NCBI RefSeq assembly: GCF_024298925.1
Contig: NZ_CP101283.1
Coordinates: 3,663,001 to 3,727,000 of the forward strand
From: Phenylobacterium sp. LH3H17
GTDB lineage: Bacteria > Pseudomonadota > Alphaproteobacteria > Caulobacterales > Caulobacteraceae
DNA length: 64,000 nucleotides
Direction: 5' to 3'
Shown here: in pieces, positions 34,382 through 42,895 of the stretch
Layout: every line of letters starts with the position of its first letter
Numbering within the stretch: the first letter of the stretch is position 1
Made by a program: the position numbers and the translations under genes
The notes under the pieces: model-generated
Told to the model about the DNA's origin: nothing
Database searches by the model: none
Seen by the model: the letters and a program-made list of their open reading frames with translations, nothing else

Positions 34382-35574
34382 CGCGTGCCGCCCTGCCGGG
34401 CCCAATGCTCCAAGGGTGTCATGCCGGGGACCTCGAAGCTCGTCCGGTCCAGCCAGGGTTCGCCCACGCTCCACGCGCCCCCCTGCAGATAGTCGACCAG
34501 CGGATTGCGATCGTCCGGCCGCGCCGAACCGCGTTCGCGCATATAGCGGCCGGCGTCGAACCAGGCGCTGGGGCTGCGGCCCTCGCTCCCGCCGGCCATG
34601 ACATAGTGGCTGAGCGGCTCGTGGCCGCCCGCGTCCACGTCGGGGTAGAGGGCGCGGTAGGCGGTGGGGTCGAACAGCGGATGGGGCTTGGCGCCCGCCG
34701 CGGCGCCGGTCCGCAGATAGTGGACGAGCGGCGGCCCGGCGTCGGAAGGCGCGGCGTAGAAGTCCGGCGCGAACAGCTGGTGCGGAGAGAGGCCCCGGTT
34801 CCAGCCCAGGTCCAGATAGTGGGTGAGTGGATTGCAGCCGCTCTCCACCAGGTCGGGCGCCTGGCCGGCATAGTGCTCGATGCTGAACAGCGGATGCGGA
34901 TCGCGCCCCTCGGCGGCGCCGATTCGCACGAAGTGCTCCAGCGGCGTCAGGCCGGTCGCCCCGAGCGCGGCGCCATGCCGCGCGGCGTAGAAACCGGCAT
35001 GGATCAGCGGATGGGGACTGCGGCCCTCCGCCCCGCCGCGCAGCAGATAGTGGGCGAGTGGGCTCATGGCGCCGCCGGCGACGTCGGGGCTGGCGGTCAG
35101 GTACCACGCCTGGTCGAACAGGGCGGCGGGCTCGATCCTCGGATCGCCGCCGCGCCGGGCATAGGCCGCCATGGCGGCCAGGTCACGCAGGCGCGCGGCG
35201 AAGGAGAGGCCGCTCGCGCGCCACACGCCCGACCGGGCGATGACCAGGGCCTGCCGGATAGAGCCGACGCGGCCCAGCAGCCGATCGACGAGCCTCGCCA
35301 GGCGGTTGCGGCGGCGGGGACGGATGGTTCGCCGGGCGGCGGCGCGATAGCCGGCTAGCGCGCTTTCGCGGGCGGCCTGTTCGGCGCGGGCGCTGGCGGC
35401 CAGGGCCTCGGCGAGCGCCGCGCCCAGCCGGGCGCGGGTCAGGGCCTCGGCGGCGGCGGCGCGCTGGGCCTCCTCGCGCAGGCCGGCGTAGCGCGCGGCG
35501 AGGTCGCTCACCTTGGCGGCCAGGCCGCCGGTTTCCGCCGCGGGGATGTCTGATGCGCGCCTGGCCACGGTCAA
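34378..35574 (-). CDS. Repeat protein with N-terminal coiled coil and 6-7 'FDxxxY...PLxHYLxxG' repeats
   Basis: A 398-residue protein with no catalytic domain that I recognise. Residues 10-80 are an Ala/Arg/Glu-rich coiled coil; a basic segment follows (RRTIRPRRRNRLARLVDRLLGR), then ALVIARSGVW, matching ALIARSGLW of the 1066-residue glycosyltransferase before its own repeats. From residue 153 to the end there are six full repeats and a partial seventh. The start seems to be TTG 35574, overlapping the upstream glycosyltransferase stop as TTGA; GTG 35568 is an alternative. It is the third gene of a three-gene minus operon with two glycosyltransferases. A scaffold role in a glycosyltransferase complex is inference. 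Confidence 0.75.
   Translation of the reverse strand: MTVARRASDIPAAETGGLAAKVSDLAARYAGLREEAQRAAAAEALTRARLGAALAEALAASARAEQAARESALAGYRAAARRTIRPRRRNRLARLVDRLLGRVGSIRQALVIARSGVWRASGLSFAARLRDLAAMAAYARRGGDPRIEPAALFDQAWYLTASPDVAGGAMSPLAHYLLRGGAEGRSPHPLIHAGFYAARHGAALGATGLTPLEHFVRIGAAEGRDPHPLFSIEHYAGQAPDLVESGCNPLTHYLDLGWNRGLSPHQLFAPDFYAAPSDAGPPLVHYLRTGAAAGAKPHPLFDPTAYRALYPDVDAGGHEPLSHYVMAGGSEGRSPSAWFDAGRYMRERGSARPDDRNPLVDYLQGGAWSVGEPWLDRTSFEVPGMTPLEHWARQGGTR
34381..35118 (-). repeat. Tandem ~38-residue repeats, copies in the catalytic-domain-free protein
   Basis: Residues 153-398. Copies begin FDQAWYL, IHAGFYA, FSIEHYA, FAPDFYA, FDPTAYR and FDAGRYM, each followed by a P-L-x-H-Y-L-x2-G box and most by an EGRxPHPL-type end. 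A last copy is partial (MTPLEHWARQGG). Confidence 0.88.
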
Positions 35575-36614
35575 GCCGCCGTCCGGTCGAGCAGGCCCTC
35601 GGCCTCGAGCCAGGTGCGGTAGCCTCCACCCTCGGTGGCGAAGGGGTCGGCGAAGCGGGCGCGCAGGTCGTCGCGCTCGCGCCACAGAAGCCGGTGGGCC
35701 CGGGCGATCGGCGTCCCGTCGTCGAAGGTCTCGTAGGCCCAGTAGCGTTCCGGGATGGCGGGCTCGGTCGCCGCGGTGACCTGGTCCTTGTACCAGCGCC
35801 AGATCTCGTAGACCGCGTGGTTGTCGCCCGCGTAGCGCTTGGTCATCACGTCGCCCGTGGGGCCGAGCTTGGTGAAGTGCCAGAAGCGCAGCGGCACGCC
35901 GTTGACGGTGATCGCCCCGTCCTTGCCGATGGCCACGGTCCGCTGGCTGAGGTTCCAGCTGGCGACATTGTAGCCTGGGTCGCGGACCACCTTGACCTTG
36001 TCGAACAGGGCCGGAACGTGGTCGCACCAGCGCTGGTCGACGAACAGGCCGGCGGGCATGTCGTCGTAGCAGAAGTCCAGCAGCCGATCGTTCCACCACT
36101 GGCCGAAGCGCAGCCCCTCCCCGCGCGCGCGAACCGCCACGAAGCCCAGGTTGAAGATCCCCGTCTTCGAGGCCGAGAGGTCGTTGTCCAGGATCGATTC
36201 GCGCGTGGTGTTCGGATCGATCAGGTGTGGGGTCAGCAGGATGTCGTCGGCGGCCATCAGGTCCAGCAGCGGATCGAGGCTGGAAAACAGCGCGGTGTCC
36301 GGATCGAGATAGATCACCGCGTCCGCGCCGGACCCCAGCGCCTGGTGCAGGAAGGGCCCCTTCACCGCGGTGCAGGCCTCGACCACGTCATGCTTGAACA
36401 GCCAGGCCTTGAAGTCGGGAATGGCCAGGTCGTCGGCATAGACAAGCCGGTCGAAGGGCTCGGAGGCCGGATCGAAGCGGAAGCCCGGCGGTGGCCGGTC
36501 GGTGACCAGGGCGACCAAATCCCAGTCCGGATGGAATCTGCGCAGGGTCGAATAGAGCACGCGCGCACGGTTCAGGTACGAGAAGGTGAAGCTGGAATAG
36601 CAGGTGACCCTCAC
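35571..36614 (-). CDS. GT-A glycosyltransferase (GT8-like, DPD motif)
   Basis: A 347-residue cytoplasmic transferase. The GT-A core has a D-x-D metal motif in IYLDPDTALF (101-110), LLTPHLIDP, GIFNLGFVAVR and PAGLFVDQRWCD, then VASWNLSQRT and RFWHFTKLG. The same ladder of motifs is seen in the protein encoded at 50373-52250, so the two are paralogues. Start is a GTG at 36614 overlapping the upstream stop (GTGA). It is the middle gene of the three-gene minus operon. Donor and acceptor are unknown. Confidence 0.84.
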   Translation of the reverse strand: MRVTCYSSFTFSYLNRARVLYSTLRRFHPDWDLVALVTDRPPPGFRFDPASEPFDRLVYADDLAIPDFKAWLFKHDVVEACTAVKGPFLHQALGSGADAVIYLDPDTALFSSLDPLLDLMAADDILLTPHLIDPNTTRESILDNDLSASKTGIFNLGFVAVRARGEGLRFGQWWNDRLLDFCYDDMPAGLFVDQRWCDHVPALFDKVKVVRDPGYNVASWNLSQRTVAIGKDGAITVNGVPLRFWHFTKLGPTGDVMTKRYAGDNHAVYEIWRWYKDQVTAATEPAIPERYWAYETFDDGTPIARAHRLLWRERDDLRARFADPFATEGGGYRTWLEAEGLLDRTAA

Positions 36615-38545
36615 GCGTTGGCCCTCAGGAGATCGGCGGTCAGGGCGCTGAACCCCAGGTCCTGGATCACGGGCGACCGGACGTCCCGCGACAGGCGCAG
36701 GATGTCGCCGGATTCGAAGGCGGCGATAAGGGCGGCCTCGTCGGCCAGCACCAGGCCATGCTCGTCCTGCCGGGTGAAGGCCTGGACATTGCCGCTGTCG
36801 GGGCTCGTCACCACCGCCGCGCCCGCCGCCACAGCCTCATAGGCTGTGAAGGAAAAGGTCTCGCGGCAGATCGACCAGACCATGGCCGCGTCGATGTCCA
36901 GGCGGCGGATCGTGTCGCGCATGGCCAGGGGCTTCTCGGCGGTCACCGAGACAGGGTGATGCGAGATCGGCAGGCCGCCGATGGTCTTGGCCGCGAGGTG
37001 GACGAACTGGTAGCGCGGGTCGCCGGCGAACCGCAGGGCCAGCTCCCGGAAGATCGGCCAGCCCTTGTGCGCCGAGGCGCCGCCCGGGAAGGCGAAGCGG
37101 AACGGCCCAGGCTTGCGCGGCTTGGGACGCGCCTTGGTGGGGATCAGGCGGGCGTGCGGGACCACGATTTCGTCGCGAGCGTCGAGGCCGCCGCGCCGCC
37201 AGGTGTCCAGCGCGCTCTGCGACGGTGCGACCACGGTCAGGTCCAGGTAGCTGAAAAGCCGCTCGTGCTCGGAGATGTGCAGCGCCCGGCCCGGGCCGTA
37301 GACGCAGACCGAACAGGCCGGGCTGCCAGGCGGCGGCGCGCCGCAGTCCTCCACGTCGTTGCGCAGCAGGTGGACCCCGGCGCACAGCGCCGTGAAGTCG
37401 TGGATCCAGAAATAGCCGGCGTTCAGGCCGCCGGTGCGGACCACGTCGACCACGTCGCGCGCGGAGTGGCCCAGCATGCTGTGGATCGCGAAGCTGCGAG
37501 CGCCGGGTTTCACCTTGGCGAAGGCGGCCTTCAGCTCCGCGAGCATCACCTTCTGGGCGAAAAAGCCCAGAGGTACGCCGTTCAGCATCACCCCCACCGG
37601 AAACTCCGCCTCGCCGGTGCGCACCATGGGCCAACCGTGCGCCGGATAGAGGTGGAGGTGATCGCGGCCGAGCGTGGCGATGTCGGCGGCCTCACGTTGG
37701 ATGCAGAGCTGCAGACCGCCGACGGTGGCGGCGTAGTTGTCGTGCCCGAACGTGATGTGCAGGTTCGCCAGGCTGGTGCGGGTCTGCGCCAAACCCGCGG
37801 CGAGCGTCGCGGCCTCGTCCGCGACGATCTGGCGGGCCCAGTATTCATAGTCTTCCAGGCGCTGCTGCAACGGCAGCATCCTGGCGATGATGTCGTGCCG
37901 GAACCCGAGATTGCGCTTCGCCGTCCGTCCCTCGGCTCGGCCATGGCCAAGATAGTGCAAGAAGGGTTGGACCCCCGCGGCGGCGACGTCGGCGTTGAGT
38001 TCCAGATAGTCCCGCACGGAGAACGCGGCGTTGGGATCACGGCCCTCCCGCCAGCCCACGAAGAGGAAGTGCTCCAGCGGATCGCCGCCGCTGGCCGCCA
38101 CGTCGGGATTCTGCCCAAGGTAGAAGGCGGCGTCGAACTCCCGCGCCGCGAGCGCGAACTGTTCGGGGCCCATCGGCTCCGGCGGTTCTTGATCGGGCGA
38201 GCGGAGGCGCGCGCCCAGCCAGGCGTCGGCGCGCCGTGAGCGGGCGATCTCGCGGCCTTCGCGCAGCCCCTGGCTGAGATAGTGGACGAAGGGATTGCCG
38301 TCGGACGCCGCGACGTCGGGATGCAGCGCCAGATAGCCGTCGGTGGAGAACCAGGGCGCGGGATCGCGGCCCTGGCGCCAACCGCCGAGACCGTAGTCGG
38401 CCGCGGGATCCAGGCTGACCCCGGCCAGCTCGGGGTGGGCGCCGCGATAGAAGTTCGCGTCGAGTCCCAGCGCCAGCAGTCTGAAAGTCGTATCGGATAG
38501 GGCCGCGGCGGCCATGCGCAGATAGTCCCCGGCGAAGTCGGCCAC
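36611..38545 (-). CDS. Glycosyltransferase with N-terminal ~38-residue repeats and C-terminal GT4-like domain
   Basis: A 644-residue protein. Two pairs of repeats lie at about 28-99 and 137-208, separated by a charged linker. A helical linker leads to a GT-B-like region with FRFAFPGGASAHKGWPIFREL (donor side) and RETFSFTAYEAVAAGAAVVTSPDSGNV (E-x7-E motif and nucleotide loop). A cysteine-rich loop (DCGAPPPGSPACSVCVYG) in the middle could bind a metal. The start appears to be GTG 38545 without a clear ribosome site. It heads the three-gene operon and is divergent from the sulfotransferase gene (102 bp). Confidence 0.83.
   Translation of the reverse strand: MADFAGDYLRMAAAALSDTTFRLLALGLDANFYRGAHPELAGVSLDPAADYGLGGWRQGRDPAPWFSTDGYLALHPDVAASDGNPFVHYLSQGLREGREIARSRRADAWLGARLRSPDQEPPEPMGPEQFALAAREFDAAFYLGQNPDVAASGGDPLEHFLFVGWREGRDPNAAFSVRDYLELNADVAAAGVQPFLHYLGHGRAEGRTAKRNLGFRHDIIARMLPLQQRLEDYEYWARQIVADEAATLAAGLAQTRTSLANLHITFGHDNYAATVGGLQLCIQREAADIATLGRDHLHLYPAHGWPMVRTGEAEFPVGVMLNGVPLGFFAQKVMLAELKAAFAKVKPGARSFAIHSMLGHSARDVVDVVRTGGLNAGYFWIHDFTALCAGVHLLRNDVEDCGAPPPGSPACSVCVYGPGRALHISEHERLFSYLDLTVVAPSQSALDTWRRGGLDARDEIVVPHARLIPTKARPKPRKPGPFRFAFPGGASAHKGWPIFRELALRFAGDPRYQFVHLAAKTIGGLPISHHPVSVTAEKPLAMRDTIRRLDIDAAMVWSICRETFSFTAYEAVAAGAAVVTSPDSGNVQAFTRQDEHGLVLADEAALIAAFESGDILRLSRDVRSPVIQDLGFSALTADLLRANA
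37922..38464 (-). repeat. ~38-residue repeats, four copies in the 644-residue glycosyltransferase
   Basis: Copies begin LDANFYR (28), FSTDGYL (66), FDAAFYL (137) and FSVRDYL (175). Three of them have the PDVAASxG or ADVAAAG core, and all end in a G-W/L/R-x-E/Q-GR type box. A 37-residue linker splits the pairs. Confidence 0.85.
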
Positions 38546-38646
38546 CTGTGCAACAGTTGGTCGGGCCGATCAACCGCGCCCGCACTTGCAGGCCGGGCCG
38601 AGCGGCCATACAGCGGGTCGAACGCGAACCGCGGACCCGGGACATC

Positions 38647-39684
38647 ATGGCGACGGCAAGAGCCGGAAAGAACAAGTCGGACCGGGCCGCCTATCTGGTG
38701 CTGGGGATGCACCGATCCGGTACGTCGGCGGCGACGCAGCTCCTCGCGCTGGCCGGCGCTGAGCTTCCGCAGAACGTGATGCCCGGCGACGAACACAACG
38801 CCAAGGGCTACTTCGAACCCTGGAAGATCGCTGTCTTCAACGACGAGCGATTGCGTGCGGGAGGCGGCGCCTGGGACGATCCCTTCACCTTCCCCTACAG
38901 GGCCTTGCCCAAGGCTCAGGAGGCCGCGTGGACGACCCGCGCGCTCGAGCTCTATGACGCCGAGTTCGGCCAGGCTTGGTTCCCGCTCCTGAAAGACCCT
39001 CGGGTGTCCGTCCTGGCGCCGCTCTGGCTTACCGCGCTCAAGGCCCGCAAGATGCCTGCCCGCGCGGTCATCCCCGTCCGCCACCCGCTGGCGGTGGCCG
39101 GATCGCTGGCGCGCCGCGACGGCTTCCCGGTTGAGAAGTCTGTGCTGCTCTGGATTACCTACATGCTGGCGGCGGAGCTCTACTCCCGCGACATGCCCCG
39201 GGCCTTCGTCGGATATGACAGGCTGCTGGCGGACTGGCGGGCGGAGGTGGCCCGCATCGAAGCCGCCCACGGCGCGCGCCTGCCCCGCCTCAGCGAGCAT
39301 GCCGCCCACCTTATCGATGGCTTCCTGACCTCCGACCTCCGCCACAATGCGGTCCAGAGTGACTTGGCCGCCGTCCCCCTGGTGGGTCGGATGGCCGTCG
39401 AGGTGCATGACTGGTTCGAGGCCCGCGCGCGCGACGAAGCGCCCGATCCCGCAGTCCTTGACCAGGCGGCGCATCAGCTTGCGGCGATGCGGATCGAGAT
39501 GGGGGTGTTCGTCTCACCGGTCACCCAAGCGCTCGACCTGGCCCGTGCAGACCTGGCCGAGGAGCGCCACCGCCGGGCGCTGGAACGGCGTGAACTTTCG
39601 GATGCGGTCGCCGAGCTCGCACGGTTGCGGCGTGAGCACGCGGATGTCGAGGCTATGGTCGACACCATGATCGCTGGCCGCTAG
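38647..39684 (+). CDS. Sulfotransferase family protein with C-terminal coiled coil
   Basis: A 345-residue protein with the PAPS 5'-loop GMHRSGTSA (20-28) and a 3'-phosphate-site-like segment VIPVRHPLAVAGSLARRD. The core ends near residue 290 and is followed by a heptad-rich helix (LARADLAEERHRRALERRELSDAVAELARLRREH region), which could dock it to partner proteins. ATG at 38647; the open frame further upstream is not supported. It ends 10 bp before the large repeat glycosyltransferase gene, so the two probably share a transcript. It is of a different subfamily from the sulfotransferase at 24212. Confidence 0.83.
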   Translation: MATARAGKNKSDRAAYLVLGMHRSGTSAATQLLALAGAELPQNVMPGDEHNAKGYFEPWKIAVFNDERLRAGGGAWDDPFTFPYRALPKAQEAAWTTRALELYDAEFGQAWFPLLKDPRVSVLAPLWLTALKARKMPARAVIPVRHPLAVAGSLARRDGFPVEKSVLLWITYMLAAELYSRDMPRAFVGYDRLLADWRAEVARIEAAHGARLPRLSEHAAHLIDGFLTSDLRHNAVQSDLAAVPLVGRMAVEVHDWFEARARDEAPDPAVLDQAAHQLAAMRIEMGVFVSPVTQALDLARADLAEERHRRALERRELSDAVAELARLRREHADVEAMVDTMIAGR

Positions 39685-39694
39685 AGCCCCTGCC

Positions 39695-42600
39695 TTGGCC
39701 AAACGACCGACAAAACCAAAGACCGACCCCGCCGCCGCGGACGCCCTGCTGGCCAAGCGGCGCGCCCTGCACAAGGCGCGCCGGGTGGTGGCCGAGGATC
39801 GCTGGAACCGATTCCGCAAGGCCGCGGCCCGCCGCGTCGGCCTGGCCGAGAAGGGCGCCACCGAGCAGAAGTTCGACCTGATGCTGGCGCGGGCCAAATG
39901 GCCCGGCCGCGCCGCCCTGATCGCCCGTTCGGGCCTCTGGGACCTGCGGGTGGACCATAACCTCGGCCGCGAGGGCGGGCCGGTGAAGGGCCTGGTGGAC
40001 TATGTGCGGGCCGGACCCGACTCCGGCGCCTTCCCGAAGGCCCTGTTCGACCAGACCTGGTACCTGGAGAAGAACCCGGACCTGATAGGCACCCGCTGGG
40101 CGCCGCTGGCTCACTACCTGGTGGCCGGCGACCGCGAGGGCCGCGATCCGCACCCGCTTTTCGACCTGAAGGACTATCGCGGCCGCCATGCCGTGAAGGT
40201 GGCCGCCACGGGCCTGAGCGCCCTGCAGCATTTCATCCATCGTGGGGCGGTGGAGGGCTTCGATCCCCATGCCCTGTTCGACCTGCGCCACTATGTGGGC
40301 CAGGCCGAGGAGGTGGCGGACTCCGGCGAGAACCCGCTGATCCACTATCTGCGCGAGGGCTGGCGGCGCGGCTACGATCCGCACCCGCTGTTCGCCGGCG
40401 ATTGGTACCTGGCCCAGAATCCGGACGTGGCCGACCGGGGCATCGCGCCCTTGCTGCACTATGTGACCAGCGGCGCGGTCGAGGGCCGCAGCCCCCACCC
40501 GCTGTTCGAGGCCGTCTGGTACGCCGAGCACTATCGCGACGCCGCCCCCCTGGGCTCCAACGCCCTCTCCCATTTCCTCGACTATGGGGCCGAGCAGCGG
40601 CGCAACCCGTCCGCTCACTTCGACGTGGCCTTCTATCTGGAGCAGAATCCGGCCGCGCCGTCGGACCAACATCCGGTGATTCACTATCTGATGGAGGGCG
40701 CCTTCGAGGGCGTCTCCCCGGCCGCCGACTTCAACGAGGCGACCTATCTGATCGAGCATCCCGAGACGGCCGAGACCCCGGTGGCGGGCCTGCTGCACTG
40801 GGCTCTGTCGCGAACGCCGAAGCCCGAGCCGGGCGCGATCGGCCGCCGGGCCCAGGGCGACGACGGCCTGTTCGAGCAGCTGCGCAGCTCGGGCCGCATG
40901 CGCGACGCCGGCGCCTACGACATCCAGGCCTATCGCGACATGACCCTGGACCGGCGCCGCGCCAAGGAGCGCGCCATCGCCGGCGTTAAGGCGAAGACGC
41001 CCAGGCTCATCTCGGTCGCCGAGCGCGACGTGGAGAAGGCGGCGGCCGAACTGGCCTTCCAGGCCGCACCGCGCCCCAAGGTCTCCATCGTCATCCCCGC
41101 CTACAACAACCTGACCTTCACCCTGGAATGTCTGGCGGCGCTGCAGGCGGCCGCCGGATTGGAGCGGGCCGAGGTGATCGTCATCGACGACGCGTCAACC
41201 GACGCGACCAGCGCGGTGTTGGCCAAGGTCGTGGGCCTCAAGCTGATCACCAATCCCGAGAACCTCGGCTTCATCCGCACCTGCAACAGGGCCGCGGACA
41301 AGGCCCGCGGCGAGTTCGTGGTCTTCCTGAACAACGACGTCCAGGTGCGGCCGGGCTGGCTGGCGGCCCTGCTCGCCCCCTTCGCCGAGGAGGAGGACGT
41401 GGGCGCCACGGCGCCCAAGATGCTGTTCCCCGACGGTCGGCTGCAGGAGGCGGGGGCGCGGATCGGGGTCGACGGCGCCGCCGAGATGATCGGCCTGTTC
41501 GAAGACCCGGACCTGGCCCGCTGGAACGTGCGGCGCGAGGTCGACTACGCCTCGGGCGCCTGCCTGATGGTCCGGCGCAAAGTGTTCGCCGAGCTGGGCG
41601 GTTTCGACCTCGCCTTCGCCCCGGCCTATTGCGAGGACGCCGACCTCTGCTTCCGTCTGCGCGAGCGCGGCCTTCGGGTGATCTACGAGCCGACCGCCGA
41701 GATCGTCCACCACCTTAGCGTCACCGCCAATTCCATCGACGCCGGCTACAAGCACCGGCTGGCCACCCGCAACCAGCAGGCCTTCGTCGAACGATGGGGC
41801 GAGCGGCTGGAGGCGCTGAACGCGGTGCGCACCATCGCCTTCCATCTTCCCCAGTTCCACGCCATCCCGGAGAACGACCGCTGGTGGGGCGCGGGCTTCA
41901 CCGAGTGGACCAACGTCACCCGGGCCCTGCCGAACTATCGCGGCCACTACCAGCCGCACCTGCCGGCCGACCTCGGCTTCTACGATCTGTCCGACCCGCA
42001 GACCCTGAAGCGCCAGGCCGAACTGGCTCAGCGCTACGGCGTCGGCGGCTTCTGCCACTATTTCTACTGGTTCACCGGGGGCCGCCGGGTGCTGGAAAAG
42101 CCGCTGGAGCCGTTGCTCGACGGCAAGCCGGACGACTTCCCCTTCTGCCTGTGCTGGGCCAACGAGAACTGGACCCGGACCTGGGACGGCGAGGCGCGCG
42201 ACGTGCTGCTGGCCCAGACCTACGCAAAGGGCGACGCCGAGGCGCTGATCGCCGAGATGGCTCCCTATCTCGCCCGGCCCAACTATATCAGGATCGGCGG
42301 CAAGCCCCTGGTGCTCATCTACCGGCCAGGCCTGCTGCCCGACGCCAGGGCCTGGACCAAGGCCTGGCGCGACCACTGCCGCAAGGCCGGGATCGGCGAG
42401 ATCTACCTGGCCTTCGTCGAGAGCTTCGAGAACGCCGGCGGCAAGACCGACCCGACGAGCCTCGGCTTCGACGCCTCGGTGGAGTTCCCGCCGTCGGGCG
42501 CGGGCGCCCTGATCCATCCGCCCGGACCGCTGTACAATCCGCGCTTCGAGGGCCGGGTGAACGACTACCGGGCCATGGTGCGGCGTTATCTCGACACCCC

Positions 42601-42895
42601 GCCGCCGGCCCATACCCGGTTCCGCGGTGTGATGCCCTCCTGGGACAACACCGCCCGGCGCCAGGATGGCGGCTGGTCCTATCAGCACGCCACGCCGGGC
42701 GCCTTCCAGGCCTGGATCGAGGCCATGTTCGAGGAGACCCGGCGCCAGAACTTCGGCGACGAGCGGATCGTCTTCATCAATGCCTGGAACGAATGGGCGG
42801 AGGGCGCGCACCTGGAGCCCGACCAGCGGTTCGGCCATGGCTGGCTGGAGGCGGTGAAGAACGCCTACGACGCCGACCTGGTGGACAGGTCATGA
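39695..42895 (+). CDS. Giant multidomain glycosyltransferase: repeats + GT2 + WbsX domain
   Basis: A 1066-residue protein. Residues 1-110 are basic and helical with ALIARSGLW (74-82); 118-375 hold seven ~38-residue repeats; 461-700 form a GT2 domain with VSIVIPAYNN, IDDAS, FLNNDVQ (metal site) and YCEDADLCFRLR; 712-1060 form a WbsX (GH99-like) domain with HLPQFHAIPEND, WWGAGFTEWTNVT, CWANENWTRTWDG and FINAWNEWAEGAHLEPD. GT2-WbsX fusions occur in O-antigen and rhamnan loci. The start seems to be TTG 39695, since the first in-frame ATG is at residue 63. It is followed by a GT4 gene overlapping by ATGA. Confidence 0.88.
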   Translation: MAKRPTKPKTDPAAADALLAKRRALHKARRVVAEDRWNRFRKAAARRVGLAEKGATEQKFDLMLARAKWPGRAALIARSGLWDLRVDHNLGREGGPVKGLVDYVRAGPDSGAFPKALFDQTWYLEKNPDLIGTRWAPLAHYLVAGDREGRDPHPLFDLKDYRGRHAVKVAATGLSALQHFIHRGAVEGFDPHALFDLRHYVGQAEEVADSGENPLIHYLREGWRRGYDPHPLFAGDWYLAQNPDVADRGIAPLLHYVTSGAVEGRSPHPLFEAVWYAEHYRDAAPLGSNALSHFLDYGAEQRRNPSAHFDVAFYLEQNPAAPSDQHPVIHYLMEGAFEGVSPAADFNEATYLIEHPETAETPVAGLLHWALSRTPKPEPGAIGRRAQGDDGLFEQLRSSGRMRDAGAYDIQAYRDMTLDRRRAKERAIAGVKAKTPRLISVAERDVEKAAAELAFQAAPRPKVSIVIPAYNNLTFTLECLAALQAAAGLERAEVIVIDDASTDATSAVLAKVVGLKLITNPENLGFIRTCNRAADKARGEFVVFLNNDVQVRPGWLAALLAPFAEEEDVGATAPKMLFPDGRLQEAGARIGVDGAAEMIGLFEDPDLARWNVRREVDYASGACLMVRRKVFAELGGFDLAFAPAYCEDADLCFRLRERGLRVIYEPTAEIVHHLSVTANSIDAGYKHRLATRNQQAFVERWGERLEALNAVRTIAFHLPQFHAIPENDRWWGAGFTEWTNVTRALPNYRGHYQPHLPADLGFYDLSDPQTLKRQAELAQRYGVGGFCHYFYWFTGGRRVLEKPLEPLLDGKPDDFPFCLCWANENWTRTWDGEARDVLLAQTYAKGDAEALIAEMAPYLARPNYIRIGGKPLVLIYRPGLLPDARAWTKAWRDHCRKAGIGEIYLAFVESFENAGGKTDPTSLGFDASVEFPPSGAGALIHPPGPLYNPRFEGRVNDYRAMVRRYLDTPPPAHTRFRGVMPSWDNTARRQDGGWSYQHATPGAFQAWIEAMFEETRRQNFGDERIVFINAWNEWAEGAHLEPDQRFGHGWLEAVKNAYDADLVDRS
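40046..40819 (+). repeat. ~38-residue repeats, seven copies in the 1066-residue glycosyltransferase
   Basis: Copies start at residues 118, 156, 195, 233, 271, 309 and 346 (FDQTWYL, FDLKDYR, FDLRHYV, FAGDWYL, FEAVWYA, FDVAFYL, FNEATYL). Spacing is 37-39 residues. The box H-Y/F-L/V-x2-G and the ending DPHPL or SPHPL are best kept in copies 1-4. Confidence 0.92.
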
